The notes under the pieces were generated by a model, which was not told where the DNA came from, made no database searches, and worked only from the letters and a program-made list of their open reading frames with translations. A stretch of DNA of 64,000 nucleotides from an uncultured bacterium. GTDB lineage: Bacteria > Bacillota > Clostridia > Oscillospirales > Oscillospiraceae. Location of the stretch: the NCBI GenBank assembly GCA_945873205.1, contig CAMCCC010000003.1, positions 1-64,000 on the forward strand. Reading direction: 5' to 3'. Shown piece by piece: positions 8,820 through 17,489 of this stretch. How positions within the stretch are numbered: position 1 is the first letter of the stretch; each line of letters opens with the position of its first letter. The translations under genes were made by a program, and so were the position numbers.

Positions 8820-10430
8820 TTACCAGCTCATGGAATCGTCAAAGTCCAGCAGAGACGGATCCAGGGGCTCCTCATGCATGACGGTAGTCATGTAGTCGTT
8901 GATGATGCGGCGCAGCTCCATCCGGGAGACGGTGCGGCTGTCGGGCAGGGCATGGGGCATCCAGAAGGCGTTCACATTTCTCTTGCGGAACTCATCCTCA
9001 AACAGGCCGTGAACCCCCTGCATTCCCTTGCACTGCAGCTGGTCATACATAGCCACCATGTCGCAGTTGAACTTCTCCATATTCTCCCACAGCTCGAAGA
9101 TGTGGTGCATGCCGCCCACGGCCATGCGGCGCATGGGCGCCCACATATGATAGGTGGCCATGTCGCTGAGGCAGTTCTCGTAGCTGTCGGTGCGGATGGT
9201 CATGTCGAACATCAGGGAGTCCATGTTGATCACCACATTCAGGCCCCAGCAGTTGTAGGCCCAGGTGCACCAGTGGGAGTAGTACAGCGGCGCGCAGGAC
9301 CAGGCGATCACCCGGTGGCGGGTCTGGGGATAGGGATTGATCTTCTTGCTGACGCAGCGCTCCATGACCTTGCGCACCTTCTTGTCGCAGAAGTGCCAGA
9401 TCTCGTTCTCGCCGTACTGGGACTGGTAGATGCGGTACAGGGCCTGGGAGACGCCGTTGATGGGATAGAAATCGGTCTTGGCGGCCACATCCCACTTTTC
9501 CCACTCGAACTCCTGCAGCTCATTCTGCAGTTTCAGCATCTTCACCAGCTGATCCCAGTTAAAGGGCACGCCGGTCTGCTCCTCCACGAACTTCCAGCAC
9601 TCCTCGATCTCCTTCATGCAGTACTTGTGCACCAGGGGATCGTCAAACTGCATGGGCATGGGCAGGGCAAACAGGGGCTTATCCCAGAACCAGTCCTGCA
9701 GGGTGGAGGTGGCGACGGAGGCGTCGCAGGCCTCGTTGCAGGTGACCATGAAGGGAGCGTAATCGGGCATATCGTCCAGCACAAACAGACCGGACTCTGC
9801 CTGGCACATGGGGCAGGGGTCGCCGGGCAGACCGATGGACTGCACCGCGTCGATGTAGTTGTGCACCGTGTGGCAGTTGACATGGCAGGTGACGAAGTAG
9901 GGCACCATCTCAATGGGTACCGACTCAAACTTGTCAGACCAGGGGTAGAACATGCCGCCCCAGACCGTCTCGTTGTGGGCGATGGTGTGGTACCAGGCGT
10001 CGTTCTTCTTGCCGCCGCGGATCTTGGTGTCCGCCTTCATCATCCGCTGGAACTGCTTGATGGTGGAGTTGATCATGCCCCGGTGATGCCAGGGAGACGC
10101 CCGCAGGGCCTCGCCCCGCAGACCCTCGGTGCCCCGGTCGATCCAGTGGATGGCGGTCAGGTAGGTCTGCCCCAGCCAGCGGTAGCGCCAGACGCCCTTG
10201 GCAAAGTTGATGGGCCCGCCGTACTTCATCACGTCGGTGACCATGTGGGCGTAGTTGTAAAGCCAGACATTGTAGAAGTAGTACAGCGTGTCGCTGACGC
10301 CGCGCCACTCTCTGTGCTTATACAGGCCGGTCTTATCCTCGTACAGCTCGCCCAGACGGCGCTCACCGTGGGGCTTGCCGTACCAGAAATCCCTGGCCAG
10401 TTTCTTATAATCACGGTTTTTCTTCGCCAT
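8820..10430 (-). CDS. 2-hydroxyacyl-CoA dehydratase family protein, large subunit, module 1
   Basis: A 536-residue member of the HgdA/FldB/BcrB-type family, which removes water from (R)-2-hydroxyacyl-CoA by ketyl-radical chemistry on a [4Fe-4S] cluster. It is clearly longer than the usual 375-480 residues because of an N-terminal extension of about 150 residues. Candidate cluster ligands lie in GDPCPMCQAESG and CNEACDASV. The C-terminus has QCKGMQGVHG and PDSRTVSRMELR. The start at 10430 has AGGAGG upstream and lies 1 base after the preceding stop; an in-frame start at 10472 would overlap the upstream gene. Substrate unknown. Confidence 0.85.
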   Translation of the reverse strand: MAKKNRDYKKLARDFWYGKPHGERRLGELYEDKTGLYKHREWRGVSDTLYYFYNVWLYNYAHMVTDVMKYGGPINFAKGVWRYRWLGQTYLTAIHWIDRGTEGLRGEALRASPWHHRGMINSTIKQFQRMMKADTKIRGGKKNDAWYHTIAHNETVWGGMFYPWSDKFESVPIEMVPYFVTCHVNCHTVHNYIDAVQSIGLPGDPCPMCQAESGLFVLDDMPDYAPFMVTCNEACDASVATSTLQDWFWDKPLFALPMPMQFDDPLVHKYCMKEIEECWKFVEEQTGVPFNWDQLVKMLKLQNELQEFEWEKWDVAAKTDFYPINGVSQALYRIYQSQYGENEIWHFCDKKVRKVMERCVSKKINPYPQTRHRVIAWSCAPLYYSHWCTWAYNCWGLNVVINMDSLMFDMTIRTDSYENCLSDMATYHMWAPMRRMAVGGMHHIFELWENMEKFNCDMVAMYDQLQCKGMQGVHGLFEDEFRKRNVNAFWMPHALPDSRTVSRMELRRIINDYMTTVMHEEPLDPSLLDFDDSMSW

Positions 10431-10431
10431 T

Positions 10432-11643
10432 TTACTTGCCCTCCTGAATCTTCTTGATCTCCACACTTTCAACGAAGGCCTGGAACCGGGTGCGCAGCTG
10501 GCCGGAAGCCGCGTTTATGTATTCCTTCTCGATGGAGCAGACGGGGATGCCGAAGTCCCGGTTCATGATGACCGTGTCGATCACCCGCTCATAGCTCCAG
10601 TACTCACAGAACTTGTTGGAGGCGATGATCAGGCCGTCCGCATTGTACTCCTTGACCAGATCCGCCAGCTTTTTCTTTCTGGCGCGCATCTCATCCTGGG
10701 GCATGAAGCGGGGGCAGTTGCTGGTGTCCAGATAGTGCCGTGCGATGGCCTCCAGCGGGTCCTGACCGGGCTGCACCACGATGGGCTGCCGGCTTTCCAC
10801 CGCGCCGTAGCAGTAGCGGTCGCAGACCACTTCCGCCCCGCAGCTTTCGATCAGCTTGGTGAAGTCCGGGTCGTCGTTTTCGGAACCGGCCAGCACCACC
10901 TTGCAGCGGAAGGGCCACTTGTCGTCCGGCTCCCGGGTTTTCAGTTCCTCCGCGGTCTCCCGCAGGTAGGGCAGGATCAGGTACTTGGGGCAGACCAGGC
11001 TCACCAGCTGGATCACATGGAACTCATACCCGGTGATGGTGGGGTTAGAAAGCTTCCGGTAATCGCCGATCTCGTTAATGAGACGGCAGACCTCATTGTG
11101 CTGCTCGATGGCCTGCATCAGCGCCTCATCGGACACGTCGATGCCCAGGTTGTCATGGAGCTTGCCCAGCACGTGGAAGCGCAGCTGATCCCGGTAGTGG
11201 TCGTAGGCGATGTTGGTCTTTTTGAAGGGGACATCGATGAACTCGCAGAAGAAATTGTCATTGTCGATAATCCGCATATCCTCCACGGAGTCCAGGTGCT
11301 TCTGCTGCAAATGCTCCTGGAACCGGCAGGTAGCGGTGCAGGTCTCGGTGGCCATCTGGGCGTCCAGGAAGTTGTAGCCGCCCTCCAGGGCGCGCTCCAG
11401 CAGGCTGCGGGCGTAGTGGCAGACGCGGGAAGACATGTAGTAGGTCGCGATATCCGGGGATGTGCAGCGGGGTGCTCTCAGTCGCACCGAGAAGCAGCCC
11501 GGCAGATCGAGAAGCACTTCAGGCATGAAATAGCAGGTATAGCCGATGGCGTATTTTCCCTCCGCCTTGGCCTTTTGTACCAGCTCATTGTTGGCTTCCT
11601 GAAGCAGATTCTCGAAGTAGATCAGGTGCTTGAGATCTTTCAC
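10432..11643 (-). CDS. 2-hydroxyacyl-CoA dehydratase family protein, small subunit, module 1
   Basis: A 403-residue second subunit of the family. Cys residues suited to [4Fe-4S] binding lie in SRVCHYARSLLERAL and TETCTATCR, with a further Cys-rich stretch SCGAEVVCDRYCYG in the C-terminal domain. First gene of the module, transcribed from a near-consensus promoter. No CoA-transferase, acyl-CoA dehydrogenase or Etf gene is nearby, so assignment to a lactate, phenyllactate or hydroxyisocaproate pathway is not supported. A double-cubane-type reductase is another possibility. It is paralogous to the gene at 24356-25543. Confidence 0.85.
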   Translation of the reverse strand: MKDLKHLIYFENLLQEANNELVQKAKAEGKYAIGYTCYFMPEVLLDLPGCFSVRLRAPRCTSPDIATYYMSSRVCHYARSLLERALEGGYNFLDAQMATETCTATCRFQEHLQQKHLDSVEDMRIIDNDNFFCEFIDVPFKKTNIAYDHYRDQLRFHVLGKLHDNLGIDVSDEALMQAIEQHNEVCRLINEIGDYRKLSNPTITGYEFHVIQLVSLVCPKYLILPYLRETAEELKTREPDDKWPFRCKVVLAGSENDDPDFTKLIESCGAEVVCDRYCYGAVESRQPIVVQPGQDPLEAIARHYLDTSNCPRFMPQDEMRARKKKLADLVKEYNADGLIIASNKFCEYWSYERVIDTVIMNRDFGIPVCSIEKEYINAASGQLRTRFQAFVESVEIKKIQEGK

Positions 11644-11673
11644 AGATAACCCTCCATATTTATTTTCCGTTTC

Positions 11674-11689
11674 GGGGTGCAGTCACCCC
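11674..11689. promoter_or_regulatory. Inverted repeat in the leader of dehydratase module 1
   Basis: GGGGTG-CAGT-CACCCC, perfect 6-bp arms, located about 10-25 bases downstream of the expected transcription start. It may be an operator or a 5' stabilising hairpin. Confidence 0.35.
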
Positions 11690-11703
11690 ACTCTCACGTT
11701 CAT

Positions 11704-11732
11704 ATTTTATCAAATTGTGAACTTGCTGTCAA
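11704..11732 (-). promoter_or_regulatory. Promoter of dehydratase module 1
   Basis: On the minus strand, -35 TTGACA (11732-11727), a 17-nt spacer and -10 TAAAAT (11709-11704). Very close to consensus, followed by a roughly 55-nt leader. Confidence 0.85.
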
Positions 11733-11816
11733 TTTATTTTTGTGCACTTTCTACGATTTTTATGGTGGTATTTTGGGCGATTGTTATACATTTTGCTGCC
11801 TTTTGTCTAAACAAAA

Positions 11817-11849
11817 GAACAGCCCCGGTTTGAAGGGCTGTTCAAATTC
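11817..11849 (-). terminator. Terminator of the alanyl-tRNA editing gene
   Basis: Hairpin GAACAGCCC / GGGCTGTTC followed by TTTTGTTT on the minus strand. Confidence 0.8.
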
Positions 11850-13016
11850 TTATATTTGGCTGAAATCCGTTTCCATGGCCTGCCGGATGTGTTCAGCGCC
11901 GGCGGCAGCGCTGCCCTGGATCATCTGGGGCTTGCCGCCGCCCCGGCCGTCGATCAGGCGGTTGATCTCCTTTGCGCAGCGGCGCAGATCCACCCGGCGG
12001 CTGCCCATGATATAGCGGTAGCCTGTCTCGTCGCTGCCGGAAAAGGCCGCCGCAATGCCCCCGCACTTCTCCATCAGCAGGTTCACCAGCTCCCGCAGGG
12101 CCACCTCGTCCAGCACATCGTCAAAGACAAGCAGGTTTCCCTCGGTGGCGGGGCAGCGCTCCGCCTTCAGCCGGGCCAGCTCCATGCTCAGCGCGGCGAT
12201 CCGCTCCTTGCCCTTCTGCTGTTCTGCCAGCAGCCGGGAAACGGCTCCTGCCGTCTCATGGCGCTTTGCGCTGAGGGCCTGGGAAATGGCGGCGATGTTC
12301 TCCTGCTTCACCCGGTAATCTCTGAGGGCCAGCATCCCGCAGCACAGGCTCAGGCGCACCCCGCCCCGGTGCCGCTCCGCATCCAGGATTTTTATAAGGC
12401 CGATCTCCCCGGTGCGCTCCACATGGGGCGCGCAGCAGGCGCAGCGGTCGATCCCCGGGATTTCCACAATCCGCACGTTCTCCGTCAGCTCCAGCTTGCT
12501 GCGGTATTCCAGCTTCTCCAGCGCCTCCCCCTCCGGGAAGGAGCACAGCACCGGCAGATTGTCCCGCACCGCCTCATTGGCCAGGGTTTCGATCTCCATC
12601 AGCTGCTGCCAGGAAAGTTCCCGGTCAAAATCGATGGTCATGCAGTCCTCGCCCATGTGAAAGCCCACGTTTTCGCAGCCGTAGAGCTTGTGGGCCAGGC
12701 CGGAGACGATGTGCTCGCCGGAGTGGTTCTGCATGCGGACCAGCCGCTGCTCCCGCTCAACCCGGCAGGGAAGATGGGCCCCCACCGGCAGGGCCTCGCC
12801 GCAGAAGTGGAGGATCTCCCCTCCCTGCTCCTGCACATCCCTCACCGGCACCGTGCCGATGAAGCCGGTGTCCGCCTGCTGGCCGCCGCCCTCGGGGAAG
12901 AAGGCGGTCCTGTCCAGAATCAGGGCCCAGCCCTTTTCCGTCTCCCGGCAGTCCAGCACCGTGGCCTCAAAGTCAAACAGATGGCTGTCAATATAGTAAA
13001 GCCTTTCCGTGTTCAT
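11850..13016 (-). CDS. Alanyl-tRNA editing protein (AlaX-L type, DHHA1-containing)
   Basis: Hydrolyses Ser- or Gly-mischarged tRNA-Ala. It has 388 residues: an N-terminal AlaRS-like beta-barrel (TAFFPEGGGQQADTG), an editing domain with the zinc motif HSGEHIV near residue 97 and a CACCAPHVERTGEIG segment with the second ligand set, and a C-terminal DHHA1 domain after a coiled coil. The aminoacylation domain of AlaRS is absent, so this is free-standing. The start at 13016 has AAAGGAG 9 bases upstream; a longer frame to 13121 would run into repeat DNA. Confidence 0.92.
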   Translation of the reverse strand: MNTERLYYIDSHLFDFEATVLDCRETEKGWALILDRTAFFPEGGGQQADTGFIGTVPVRDVQEQGGEILHFCGEALPVGAHLPCRVEREQRLVRMQNHSGEHIVSGLAHKLYGCENVGFHMGEDCMTIDFDRELSWQQLMEIETLANEAVRDNLPVLCSFPEGEALEKLEYRSKLELTENVRIVEIPGIDRCACCAPHVERTGEIGLIKILDAERHRGGVRLSLCCGMLALRDYRVKQENIAAISQALSAKRHETAGAVSRLLAEQQKGKERIAALSMELARLKAERCPATEGNLLVFDDVLDEVALRELVNLLMEKCGGIAAAFSGSDETGYRYIMGSRRVDLRRCAKEINRLIDGRGGGKPQMIQGSAAAGAEHIRQAMETDFSQI

Positions 13017-13309
13017 TGGGAATCTCCTTTGTTTATCTTCGCCTTGCCGCACCGGGCCTTGATGTACGACCATACAGATATGAAGTTTCCCCGGCTCTTT
13101 CCAAAGCCGGGGAAAGGTCATGCAGCTGGCTTCTTACGCTAACCGCGGAAGCGAAATGCAGTTGGCTTCTTTTTTTCGTTCCCCCACCAAATCGAAGCCC
13201 AACGAAGTGGCTTCGATTTGGAAAGGAAGAAGGAGCCAACGGATATGCAGCTTTCGCGGCTCTTACGCTAACCGCGGAAGCGAAATGCAGTTGGCTTCTT
13301 CTGAGGCCG
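13017..13309. repeat. Hairpin-rich repeat region between pgi and the alanyl-tRNA editing gene
   Basis: A TTTCCCCGGC/GCCGGGGAAA hairpin (about 13086-13115) is followed by two identical 40-bp direct repeats (13132-13171 and 13261-13300) containing CCGCGGAAGCGAAATGCAG. Between them is a perfect 13-bp hairpin (13187-13199 / 13209-13221). The CCGGGGAAA...ATGCAGC...GGCTTC order mirrors the 127-bp tandem units at 48087-48402, so the two regions look related. Nothing coding is supported. Confidence 0.75.
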
Positions 13310-14584
13310 TCAAGTGCCGGGCTTGCCCAGCATACGGAACATGTTCTTCTTATAGGCCTCCACGCCGGGCTGGTCAAAGGGATTGACGCCGGACATGTAG
13401 CCGGAGATGGCGCAGGCCACCTCGAAGAAGCACACCAGGGCGGCAAAGCCTTCCTCATTGCGCATGGGCACCTCAATGATGATGTTGGGCACACCGCCGG
13501 AGACATGGGCGTCCCGCACCGCGTCGGCAGCCACATGGCCGATCTCAGCGATATCCCGGCCGGCAATATAGTTCAGCCCGTCGGTATTGGCTTCCTCATA
13601 GGGGAACTTATAGGTGCGGCGGCTGTAGGTGAAGCGCACCACGGACTCCATCAGCTTCCGGGGGCCGGACTGAATGTACTGGCCCATGGAGTGCAGGTCG
13701 GCGGTAAACTCCACGGAGGCGGGGAAGATGCCCTTGCCGTCCTTGCCTTCGCTCTCGCCGTAGAGCTGCTTCCACCACTCGGCCATGAAACGGAAGCTGG
13801 GCTCATAGCAGGCCAGGATCTCGATCTCATAGTCCTTGGCGTACAGATGCTGGCGGGCGGCGGCGTACTTCCAGGCGGGGTTTTCCGGGGACTGGAGGCT
13901 CAGGGCCTTCAGCTCCTCGATGGCCGCGTCGATAACCCGGCGCACGTCGATGCCAGCCACGGCCATGGGCAGCAGGCCCACCGCGGACAGCACGCTGAAG
14001 CGGCCGCCCACATCATCGGGCACCACGAAGGTCTCCCAGCCGTGGGAATCGGCCAGGGACTTCAGCACGCCCTTGTGGGCGTCGGTGGTGGCAAAGATGT
14101 GCTCATCGGCCTTGTCGCCGTACTTCTTCTCCAGCAGCTCCCGGAAGATGCGGAAGGAGACCGCCGGCTCCAGGGTGGTGCCGGACTTGGAGATCACGTT
14201 CACATCGAAGTCCACGTCCCCCAGCCGGTCCAGGGTGTCGCACAGGGTGTCGGCGGAGAGCATATTGCCCACGAAGAAGATCTGGGGATCGTCCTTGCCG
14301 GGCAGGGGTTTCAGCAGTTCGATGGCACCTCTGGCGCCCAGATAGGAGCCGCCGATACCCACCACCACCAGGGCCTTGGAGCGGCTGCGGATTTTCTCCG
14401 CGGCGGCGATGATGCTATCCAGCTCCGTGTCCTTGATGCGCTGGGGCAGCTCCATCCAGCCGGTGAACTCGCTGCCGAGCCCGGTCTTGTTGAGCAGCTT
14501 CTCATGGGCCAGGCCTGCCAGGGCGTAGTCAGGGCCGGCACTGGTGAAGAATTGGGCAGCGCCGGACAAATCAACCTTAACCAT
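13310..14584 (-). CDS. pgi: Glucose-6-phosphate isomerase
   Basis: Interconverts glucose 6-phosphate and fructose 6-phosphate. It has 424 residues, in the range of the shorter Firmicutes/archaeal-clade enzymes. Motifs: VVGIGGSYLGARGAIE and ISKSGTTLEPA (phosphate binding), DDVGGRFSVLSAVGLLP, the Glu region YIQSGPRKLMESVV, and the C-terminal NPFDQPGVEAYKKNMF with the catalytic Lys. AGGAGG lies 12 bases before the start. It has its own promoter. It connects sugar entry from the malto-oligosaccharide locus to glycolysis, though not genetically linked to it. Confidence 0.96.
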   Translation of the reverse strand: MVKVDLSGAAQFFTSAGPDYALAGLAHEKLLNKTGLGSEFTGWMELPQRIKDTELDSIIAAAEKIRSRSKALVVVGIGGSYLGARGAIELLKPLPGKDDPQIFFVGNMLSADTLCDTLDRLGDVDFDVNVISKSGTTLEPAVSFRIFRELLEKKYGDKADEHIFATTDAHKGVLKSLADSHGWETFVVPDDVGGRFSVLSAVGLLPMAVAGIDVRRVIDAAIEELKALSLQSPENPAWKYAAARQHLYAKDYEIEILACYEPSFRFMAEWWKQLYGESEGKDGKGIFPASVEFTADLHSMGQYIQSGPRKLMESVVRFTYSRRTYKFPYEEANTDGLNYIAGRDIAEIGHVAADAVRDAHVSGGVPNIIIEVPMRNEEGFAALVCFFEVACAISGYMSGVNPFDQPGVEAYKKNMFRMLGKPGT

Positions 14585-14635
14585 ATTTCCTCATTTCCTC
14601 CTAAGTATCGTAAAGTTTTCTCTTTTGCTGTTTTT

Positions 14636-14663
14636 ATTATATACCATTTTCTCTGGATTTCAA
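14636..14663 (-). promoter_or_regulatory. Promoter of pgi
   Basis: On the minus strand, -35 TTGAAA (14663-14658), a 16-nt spacer and -10 TATAAT (14641-14636). Confidence 0.8.
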
Positions 14664-14679
14664 CAGCAAAATGCCGCTC

Positions 14680-15831
14680 TCACAGGGCGAACAGGCTGCC
14701 CCCCAGCCGCCGGAACAGGCCGAAGAAGCCCAGGCGTTCCACGTCCTCCGCCGCCAGGATGGGTACCGTCTCCACCGTTCTGCCGTTGATGCTGACGGTC
14801 AGCTCTCCCAGGGTGTCCCCGGCCTTTACCGGCGCCTGCACGCTTTTTCGCAGCGCCAGCGCATACTCCGGCGTCCGGCCCTTGCCCTCCACCAGGGCAT
14901 AGGCCTCCCCGCCGTATTCCAGGGCCACGCTGTCCGCCCGGCCCAGCTCCACCTTCACCTCCGGCAGGGGCTGCTCCATCTGCAGGGAGCAGAGGCTGTA
15001 GTTGGCAAAGCCCACATCCAGCAGGGTCTGGGCGTCCCGGTTCCGGCTTTCACTGCTCTCCCCGTGCATTACAACGGCGATGTACTCCACCCCATCCCGC
15101 TCCGCCGTGGCCGAGAGGCAATACATGGAGGCAGAGGTATAGCCGGTTTTCAGGCCCGTACAGCCGGGATAGCGGTGCACCAGCTTGTTGGTGTTGCTCA
15201 GTTCGAACTCCCCGTCCCGGATGCTGTCCATCCAGATGGTGGTGAAGTCCTTGATCATGTCATGCTTGATCAGCTCCCGGGACATGAGGGCCACATCGTA
15301 GGCGCTGGTATAGTGGTCGCCATCGTCAAACAGACCGCTGCAGTTGGTGAAGTGGCTGTCCTTCATGCCCAGCTCCTCCGCCCGCTTGTTCATCCGGTCC
15401 ACAAACAGGCTCTCGCTGCCGCTGAGATGCTCCGCCATGGCCACGGCACAGTCGTTGGCGGAGACCACGGCGATGCACTTGAGCATATCGCTGACGCTCA
15501 TCTGCTCCCCCGCCTCCAGATACACGCAGCTGCCGCCGAAGGAGGCGGCCCGCTCGCTGGCGGTCACCGTGTCGCTCAGCCGGGCCTTGCCGCTTTCAAT
15601 GTCCTCCACGATCAGCAGCATGGTCATCACCTTGGTGACACTGGCGGGGAAAAGCCGCTCATGGCTGTTTTTCTCATAGACCAGCCGCCCCGTCTCCTTC
15701 TCCATCAGCACCGCCGAGGGTGCGGCGATGGCCACGTCATCGTCCTTCAGCCAGGCCTCGGCGCTGGCGGGAACGGAAAGCACCGGCAGGCACAGCGCGA
15801 ACAGTATTCCAATGGCAAGCAGCTTTTTCAT
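14680..15831 (-). CDS. D-alanyl-D-alanine carboxypeptidase (DacF-like, class A PBP5 type)
   Basis: Removes the terminal D-Ala from peptidoglycan stem peptides; exported. It has 383 residues with a signal peptide ending near ASAEA (residues 1-25). The three active-site motifs are present: S-x-x-K as SVTK, S-x-N as SAND, and KTG as GLKTGYTS. A C-terminal PBP5_C beta domain follows. GGAGG lies 7 bases upstream. No spoIIA genes follow, so it is not the classic dacF-spoIIA arrangement. No convincing sigma-A, F or G promoter was found upstream. Confidence 0.93.
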   Translation of the reverse strand: MKKLLAIGILFALCLPVLSVPASAEAWLKDDDVAIAAPSAVLMEKETGRLVYEKNSHERLFPASVTKVMTMLLIVEDIESGKARLSDTVTASERAASFGGSCVYLEAGEQMSVSDMLKCIAVVSANDCAVAMAEHLSGSESLFVDRMNKRAEELGMKDSHFTNCSGLFDDGDHYTSAYDVALMSRELIKHDMIKDFTTIWMDSIRDGEFELSNTNKLVHRYPGCTGLKTGYTSASMYCLSATAERDGVEYIAVVMHGESSESRNRDAQTLLDVGFANYSLCSLQMEQPLPEVKVELGRADSVALEYGGEAYALVEGKGRTPEYALALRKSVQAPVKAGDTLGELTVSINGRTVETVPILAAEDVERLGFFGLFRRLGGSLFAL

Positions 15832-16208
15832 AGGCCCCTCCCTGTTTGGTTTCTTATCTGAGCCTATGAGTTACAAAACGGTTCTATGAACTGGTTTACC
15901 GGATTATGTATAAACTGACCTTTTTCGTCCTTTTATGCACCGGCCCCCTTCCGGCACTTTTCCCACAAACAAAGGAGTTTTGAACATTCTCCACACAGTT
16001 TTCAACATCCTGTTGTGAATTTTTTCCGAAGTTTCCCCTTGCTTTGGTTGACATAAAAACATTGCAGTCGTTGTTACCGTTTTGCCCTTAAAAGTTCATA
16101 AAATTAACAACTTGATTCTTGACGGCAGAAAGGGCTGATAGTAATATAGAAATGTTGGAAACAAGAAGCTTGCCCTGCAAGCATACACATATACGGGAGG
16201 GATACTGG
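15832..16208. other. Divergent intergenic region dacF-like / AI-2E exporter
   Basis: AT-rich by the standard of this window. Apart from the AI-2E exporter promoter (16119-16147) and RBS, no stable hairpin, riboswitch-like element or small gene could be recognised. Confidence 0.5.
16119..16147 (+). promoter_or_regulatory. Promoter of the AI-2E-family gene
   Basis: -35 TTGACG (16119-16124), a 17-nt spacer and -10 TAATAT (16142-16147). This excludes the longer in-frame start at 16119, which would lie in the -35 box. Confidence 0.75.
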
Positions 16209-17489
16209 ATGAGGCGTCATTTCCGCTGGGATAAAAAATATCTTTATTGGGGCGTTACCGCCTTTTGCGTGATCGCCGCGGCCATTTTGTTCTACATGGC
16301 CCTGAACTATCTGCCTCTGCTGAAAAGGGGCCTTGCCTCGCTGCTGCATATCCTCAGCCCCTTTGTCTGGGGCCTGGTGATCTGCTACCTGCTGACCCCC
16401 TTCATGCGTCTGGCAGAGAAGAAGCTTTTCGGCCCCCTGTCGAAGAAGCTGTATAAAAACAGCAAACGGCGGGACGGTTCCCGTTTTGCCCGCAGCATGT
16501 CGGTGCTGCTCAGCGAGCTGTTTCTGCTGGCCATTCTCACCGCCCTGGTCTGCCTCATCATCCCCCAGCTGTACAGCAGCCTGCAGAACATGGTAGCCAA
16601 CAGCCCCATGTATATTGAGACTGCCTCCCGCTGGATCACCCAGCTGCTGGAGGATTTCCCTGAGATTGAGCACTATGTATCCCAGACCCTGGGCCAGGTC
16701 AATACCAGTCTGATGGATTGGATTCAGAACACCGTCCTGCCGAAGCTGGGCAACCTGATCTCCAACGTGACCTCCGGCGTGTATTATGCCATCATGGGGG
16801 TTTATAATCTGGTCATCGGCATCATTGTCTCCGTCTATGTGCTGAGCAATCTGGAGCAGTTCGGCGCCAGCGCCAAGCGTATTCTCTATTCCGTGTTCTC
16901 CGTGGAGATGGCCAAAAAGATTCTGGAAGGCCTGGAATTTACGGATCGGACCTTTATGGGCTTCATCAACGGCAAGCTGCTGGACTCTGCCATCATTGGC
17001 CTGATCTGCTACATTGTCTGTTCCATCCTGCGTATGCCTTATGCCCTGCTGGTCAGCGTCATCGTGGGCGTTACCAATATCATTCCCTTCTTCGGCCCCT
17101 TCATCGGCGCGGTGCCCTCGTCCATCATCATCCTGCTGGTGAACCCGGTGAAGTGCCTGATCTTCATTGCCTTCATCATCCTGCTCCAGCAGCTGGACGG
17201 CAACATCATCGGCCCCAAGATTCTGGGCAGTTCCGTGGGCATCAACGGCTTCTGGGTCATGTTCTCCATCATTCTGGGCGCCGGTCTTTTCGGCTTCTGG
17301 GGCATGCTTCTGGGCGTGCCGGTGTTCGTGATCATCTACGCCGCCATCACCGGCAGTGTCACCCGCAAGCTGAAAAGAAGCGACCTCCCGTGGGAGGCCG
17401 CCGATTATATGGATATGGCTTATATTGACCCCGTCACCTACCAGCCGGTGAAGAAGCACCGGGAGGAGGAGACGGAGGATCAGGCGTGA
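16209..17489 (+). CDS. AI-2E family transporter (PF01594-like permease)
   Basis: A 426-residue polytopic membrane protein. Its layout is typical of the TqsA/YdiK/YtvI superfamily: two N-terminal membrane pairs, a long amphipathic central region (about 120-210), then a cluster of C-terminal helices with NIIPFFGPFIGAVPSS and QQLDGNIIGPKILG. Members export small molecules such as AI-2 or move Na+; the YtvI type is common in sporulating Firmicutes. Substrate undetermined. Start chosen by GGGAGG 8 bases upstream. Its last 10 bases overlap the convergent cysteine desulfurase gene. Confidence 0.88.
   Translation: MRRHFRWDKKYLYWGVTAFCVIAAAILFYMALNYLPLLKRGLASLLHILSPFVWGLVICYLLTPFMRLAEKKLFGPLSKKLYKNSKRRDGSRFARSMSVLLSELFLLAILTALVCLIIPQLYSSLQNMVANSPMYIETASRWITQLLEDFPEIEHYVSQTLGQVNTSLMDWIQNTVLPKLGNLISNVTSGVYYAIMGVYNLVIGIIVSVYVLSNLEQFGASAKRILYSVFSVEMAKKILEGLEFTDRTFMGFINGKLLDSAIIGLICYIVCSILRMPYALLVSVIVGVTNIIPFFGPFIGAVPSSIIILLVNPVKCLIFIAFIILLQQLDGNIIGPKILGSSVGINGFWVMFSIILGAGLFGFWGMLLGVPVFVIIYAAITGSVTRKLKRSDLPWEAADYMDMAYIDPVTYQPVKKHREEETEDQA

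Noticed and set aside
8874-10457. A 527-residue plus-strand frame opposite the dehydratase large subunit
   Set aside because: Low-complexity His/Gly/Val/Leu composition, no RBS and no family resemblance, while the minus strand encodes a clear dehydratase. Similar frames opposite module 2, atpA, atpD and eno were dropped for the same reason.
7742-11643. Assignment as glutaryl-, phenyllactoyl- or lactoyl-CoA dehydratase
   Set aside because: No CoA-transferase or downstream pathway genes adjoin, and the large subunit is longer than those enzymes, so no substrate can be named.
11674-11689. Riboswitch in the leader of dehydratase module 1
   Set aside because: Only a 6-bp stem is visible; there is no multi-helix architecture of any known riboswitch class.
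16119-16208. N-terminal extension of the AI-2E-family protein from a TTG at 16119
   Set aside because: That codon lies in the -35 box of a good promoter; the ATG at 16209 has a proper RBS.
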